Source: Thermoleophilia bacterium (GTDB lineage Bacteria; Actinomycetota; Thermoleophilia; Gaiellales; JAICJC01). Taken from it: a DNA stretch of 34,284 bases. The notes under the pieces are model-generated. The model did not search any database and was not told the DNA's origin. It saw nothing but the letters and a program-made list of their open reading frames with translations. Both the position numbers and the translations under genes were made by a program. The DNA is taken from contig JAICJC010000028.1 in assembly GCA_025928655.1 (NCBI GenBank), forward strand, positions 1 to 34,284, given 5' to 3'. Below, in pieces: positions 32,131 through 34,284 of the stretch; the stretch's first letter is position 1; the number at the start of each line of letters is the position of its first letter.

Positions 32131-34284
32131 ATGATCCCCCCGGCCGCCATCCATCGCCGTCTCGTCCTCGCCCTCCTCGTCCTGGCGGCGATGCTCGCCC
32201 TTCCCGCGGCGGCCAGCGCCATGGTCGACCCCGGGGTGACTCCGCCCTCCGCGCCCGCCGTCTGGACCGACAAGGCGGACTACAACCCGGGGGCGACCGT
32301 GACGCTGTACGGCGCCGGCTGGGCTCCCGGGGAGCCGGTGCACCTCGCCGTGAACGACACCGACGGCCAGACCTGGAGCTTTGCGGATGACGTGGTGGCG
32401 TCGGACGCCGGCGAGGTCACCGACCAGTTGACGTTGCCCGCATGGTTCGTGGCCCAGTACTCCGTCACGGCGACCGGGGCGTCCGGGGCGACCGCAGCGA
32501 CGTCCTTCACCGACGGCAACCTCAACTTCCTGCTCGCCACCGCGGACACCACGCAGCCGACCGCCGCCTATTCGGTGGATTGGACGCGCTACGACGATAC
32601 CGCCTGCACGTCGTTCAAGCAGAGCGGGACGGCGACCTACACGCCCCCGGGGGTGACCCAGACCGGCGGAAGCGAGCCGGGGGTCGGAAACGGCGCCTCG
32701 GCGAGGCCCACCGGCGTCACCGCTCCGACGGGCTTTGCGTTCACCTACTGGTCGGACTCCGCGACCAGCACCACGCCCGTGACGGGGGCAGCCCTCTGCC
32801 GTGTGGGCTCGCAGCCGTCGCCGCTCTTCGCGCATTTCCGGCCGACGATCACCTCGACCTCGACCGCCGTGACCACGAGCGGCAGCCCGAGCACGTACGG
32901 CGATCCGGTCACGTTCACCGCGACGGTCACCCCGGCGAGCGGCCCGGCGGCCACCGGGACTGTCGCGTTCACCGACGGCGCGGCCACACTGTGTGCCTCC
33001 GCCGCCCTGAACGCCGCAGGGACGGCGACGTGCCAGACGTCGTCGCTCTCCGCCGCCGGCCCCCACACGATCATGGCGACCTACTTGGGGTCGTCGACCC
33101 TCTCCACCAGCTCCGGCGCGATCCAGCAGGCGGTCGGAAAGGCCACGCTGACGGTCACGGCGAACGACGCCGCAAAGACCTACGGCGACGCCAACCCGAC
33201 CTTCTCGGCCGGAATCACCGGCCTCGTCAACGGAGACAGCGCCTCGGCCGTGTCCGGCGCCGCGTCGTGCACGACCGGCGCGACTGGCACCTCGGGCGCC
33301 GGGACGTACCCGATCACCTGCACGCAGGGCACCCTGGCCGCCGCGAACTATGCCTTCGGCTTCGCGAGCGGCACGCTCACCGTCGGCCCCAGGGCCCTGA
33401 CCGTGACGGCCCAGAGCCCGTCCCGTCCGTACGGCGACGCCAACCCGGCACTGAGCGCGACGCTGAGCGGGTTCGTGAACGGCGACACGGCGGCGAGCAT
33501 GGTGAGCGGTTCGGCCTCGTGCTCCACCGTCGCCACGACGATCTCGAGCGTGGGCACGTACGCGGTGACCTGCGCCGCCGGCACGCTGGCCTCGGCGAAT
33601 TACAGCTTCGGCCCCTTCGTCCCCGGCGTGCTGACCGTCACCAAGGCGCCGCTGACCGTGACCGCCGACGACCAGACGAAGCTCTACGGTGACGACAACC
33701 CGGCGCTCACCGGCACGGTCGTGGGAGCCAGGAACGGCGACGACCTGGTCGACACCTACTCCACCGCCGCCGACGTCACGAGCGGCGTCGGCAGCTACAC
33801 GATCTCCGCCCACATCGCCGCCGGCCCCGGCGCCGACCTCGCCAACTACAACGTCCAGCTCGTCGACGGCACCCTGACGGTCACCAAGGCCCCGCTCACA
33901 GTGACTGCCGACGACCAGACCAAGACGTACGGGGACGACAACCCGGCTCTGACCGGTAAGGTCGACGGCGTCAAGAACGGCGACGATGTTCTTGACACGT
34001 ACACGACAACCGCGGACGTCGGGAGCGGGGTCGGCAGCTACGCCATCAACGCCGACGTGGCGGCCGGCCCCGGCGCCGACCTCGGCAACTACAACGTCCA
34101 GCTGGTCGATGGCACGCTCAGCGTCATCAAGGCACAGCTGAGCGTCACGGCCGACGACCAGACGAAGGTCTACGGCGACGACAATCCGGCGCTCACCGGC
34201 ACGGTCGTGGGAGCCAGGAACGGCGACGACCTGGTCGACACCTACTCCACCGCCGCCGACGTCACGAGCGGCGTCGGCAGCTAC
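32131..34284 (+). CDS. Large secreted Ig-like/MBG-repeat protein, C-terminus beyond the window
   Basis: At least 718 residues, open to the window edge. The signal peptide is MIPPAAIHRRLVLALLVLAA and following, ending LPAAASA (about residue 31). The first mature module (TDKADYNPGATVTLYGAGW, GEPVHLAV) is an Ig-like fold common in actinobacterial surface proteins. A cysteine-bearing region follows, then a Big_3_5-like Ig domain (about 240-335, STYGDPVTFTATVTP). MBG-type repeats with the YGDxNPxL signature begin at about 338, 421, 506, 587 and 668. Such proteins form extended stalks or adhesins at the cell surface; the anchor is not visible. ATG at 32131 with GAAGGA 10 bases upstream. Confidence 0.85.
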   Translation, partial: MIPPAAIHRRLVLALLVLAAMLALPAAASAMVDPGVTPPSAPAVWTDKADYNPGATVTLYGAGWAPGEPVHLAVNDTDGQTWSFADDVVASDAGEVTDQLTLPAWFVAQYSVTATGASGATAATSFTDGNLNFLLATADTTQPTAAYSVDWTRYDDTACTSFKQSGTATYTPPGVTQTGGSEPGVGNGASARPTGVTAPTGFAFTYWSDSATSTTPVTGAALCRVGSQPSPLFAHFRPTITSTSTAVTTSGSPSTYGDPVTFTATVTPASGPAATGTVAFTDGAATLCASAALNAAGTATCQTSSLSAAGPHTIMATYLGSSTLSTSSGAIQQAVGKATLTVTANDAAKTYGDANPTFSAGITGLVNGDSASAVSGAASCTTGATGTSGAGTYPITCTQGTLAAANYAFGFASGTLTVGPRALTVTAQSPSRPYGDANPALSATLSGFVNGDTAASMVSGSASCSTVATTISSVGTYAVTCAAGTLASANYSFGPFVPGVLTVTKAPLTVTADDQTKLYGDDNPALTGTVVGARNGDDLVDTYSTAADVTSGVGSYTISAHIAAGPGADLANYNVQLVDGTLTVTKAPLTVTADDQTKTYGDDNPALTGKVDGVKNGDDVLDTYTTTADVGSGVGSYAINADVAAGPGADLGNYNVQLVDGTLSVIKAQLSVTADDQTKVYGDDNPALTGTVVGARNGDDLVDTYSTAADVTSGVGSY
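33646..34284 (+). repeat. 243-bp (81-codon) tandem repeats encoding MBG modules
   Basis: In-frame units begin at 33646, 33889 and 34132, the third cut by the window edge. Units one and three share an identical 99-base stretch (33700-33798 and 34186-34284), while unit two differs at many positions. The pattern suggests a 486-bp higher-order unit or gene conversion. The array probably continues past the edge. Confidence 0.85.

Noticed and set aside
31921..33813. 630-residue minus-strand frame opposite the secreted repeat protein
   Set aside because: It is antisense to a gene with a signal peptide, a ribosome site and recognisable Ig/MBG modules, and has none of its own.
33646..34284. CRISPR-like repetition
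   Set aside because: Units are 243 bases, in frame, directly abutting and protein-coding, with no spacers.

Overview
The window is very GC-rich, densely packed DNA with GTG-rich starts, four-base gene overlaps and many genes that appear to be leaderless (a TANNNT -10 box 6-7 bases before the start codon). Together with phosphatidylinositol-type lipid genes and an actinobacterial-type inositol-1-phosphate synthase, this points to an actinomycete, possibly a deep-branching class such as Thermoleophilia. That placement is inference. No rRNA, tRNA, CRISPR array, integrase or insertion sequence was seen, so this looks like ordinary chromosome with some unusual genes.

Layout. 1-2439: the 5' part of dnaK, an atypical SDR protein and endonuclease III, all on the minus strand; moaA is divergent from nth. 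3576-8028: an inositol-lipid cluster of an Aur1/PAP2-like membrane protein, a CDP-alcohol phosphatidyltransferase with the full active site of a phosphatidylinositol-phosphate synthase, inositol-1-phosphate synthase, and an unusual fusion of a PimA-like GT4 glycosyltransferase to a PHP phosphoesterase. 8070-16997: a degenerate uracil-DNA-glycosylase-like protein and a run rich in peptidases (S51, a presenilin-like intramembrane aspartyl protease candidate, S53 sedolisin, M20, M3-like), interleaved with a BtuF-like binding protein and an RNA m5U methyltransferase. 16994-24028: a surface-sugar cluster with a GT-C glycosyltransferase, an ArnC/GtrB-like GT2, a nucleotide-sugar dehydratase, an ATP-grasp ligase, a DegT aminotransferase and an AglD-like membrane protein; the last four overlap or nearly touch. 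24135-25922: a 45-residue membrane peptide, YjbQ, a stand-alone Pol I-type 5' nuclease and a small membrane protein. 25907-31996: an Lrp/AsnC regulator divergent from a polyamine-type ABC transporter (ATPase, two binding proteins, two permeases). 32131-end: a large secreted repeat protein, cut by the window edge.

Between or across gene ends lie nested palindromes built on GGGGAC-N-GTCCCC, resembling REP/BIME elements. Two of them encode the C-terminal tails of unrelated proteins.

The most promising leads are the GT4-PHP fusion, whose sugar-donor site looks eroded while its phosphoesterase motifs are intact (a candidate for the unassigned PIP phosphatase step), the presenilin-like bacterial protease, the polyprenyl-linked aminosugar cluster, three back-to-back RNA hairpins inside the polyamine-transporter operon, and several genes whose only sensible start is CTG.
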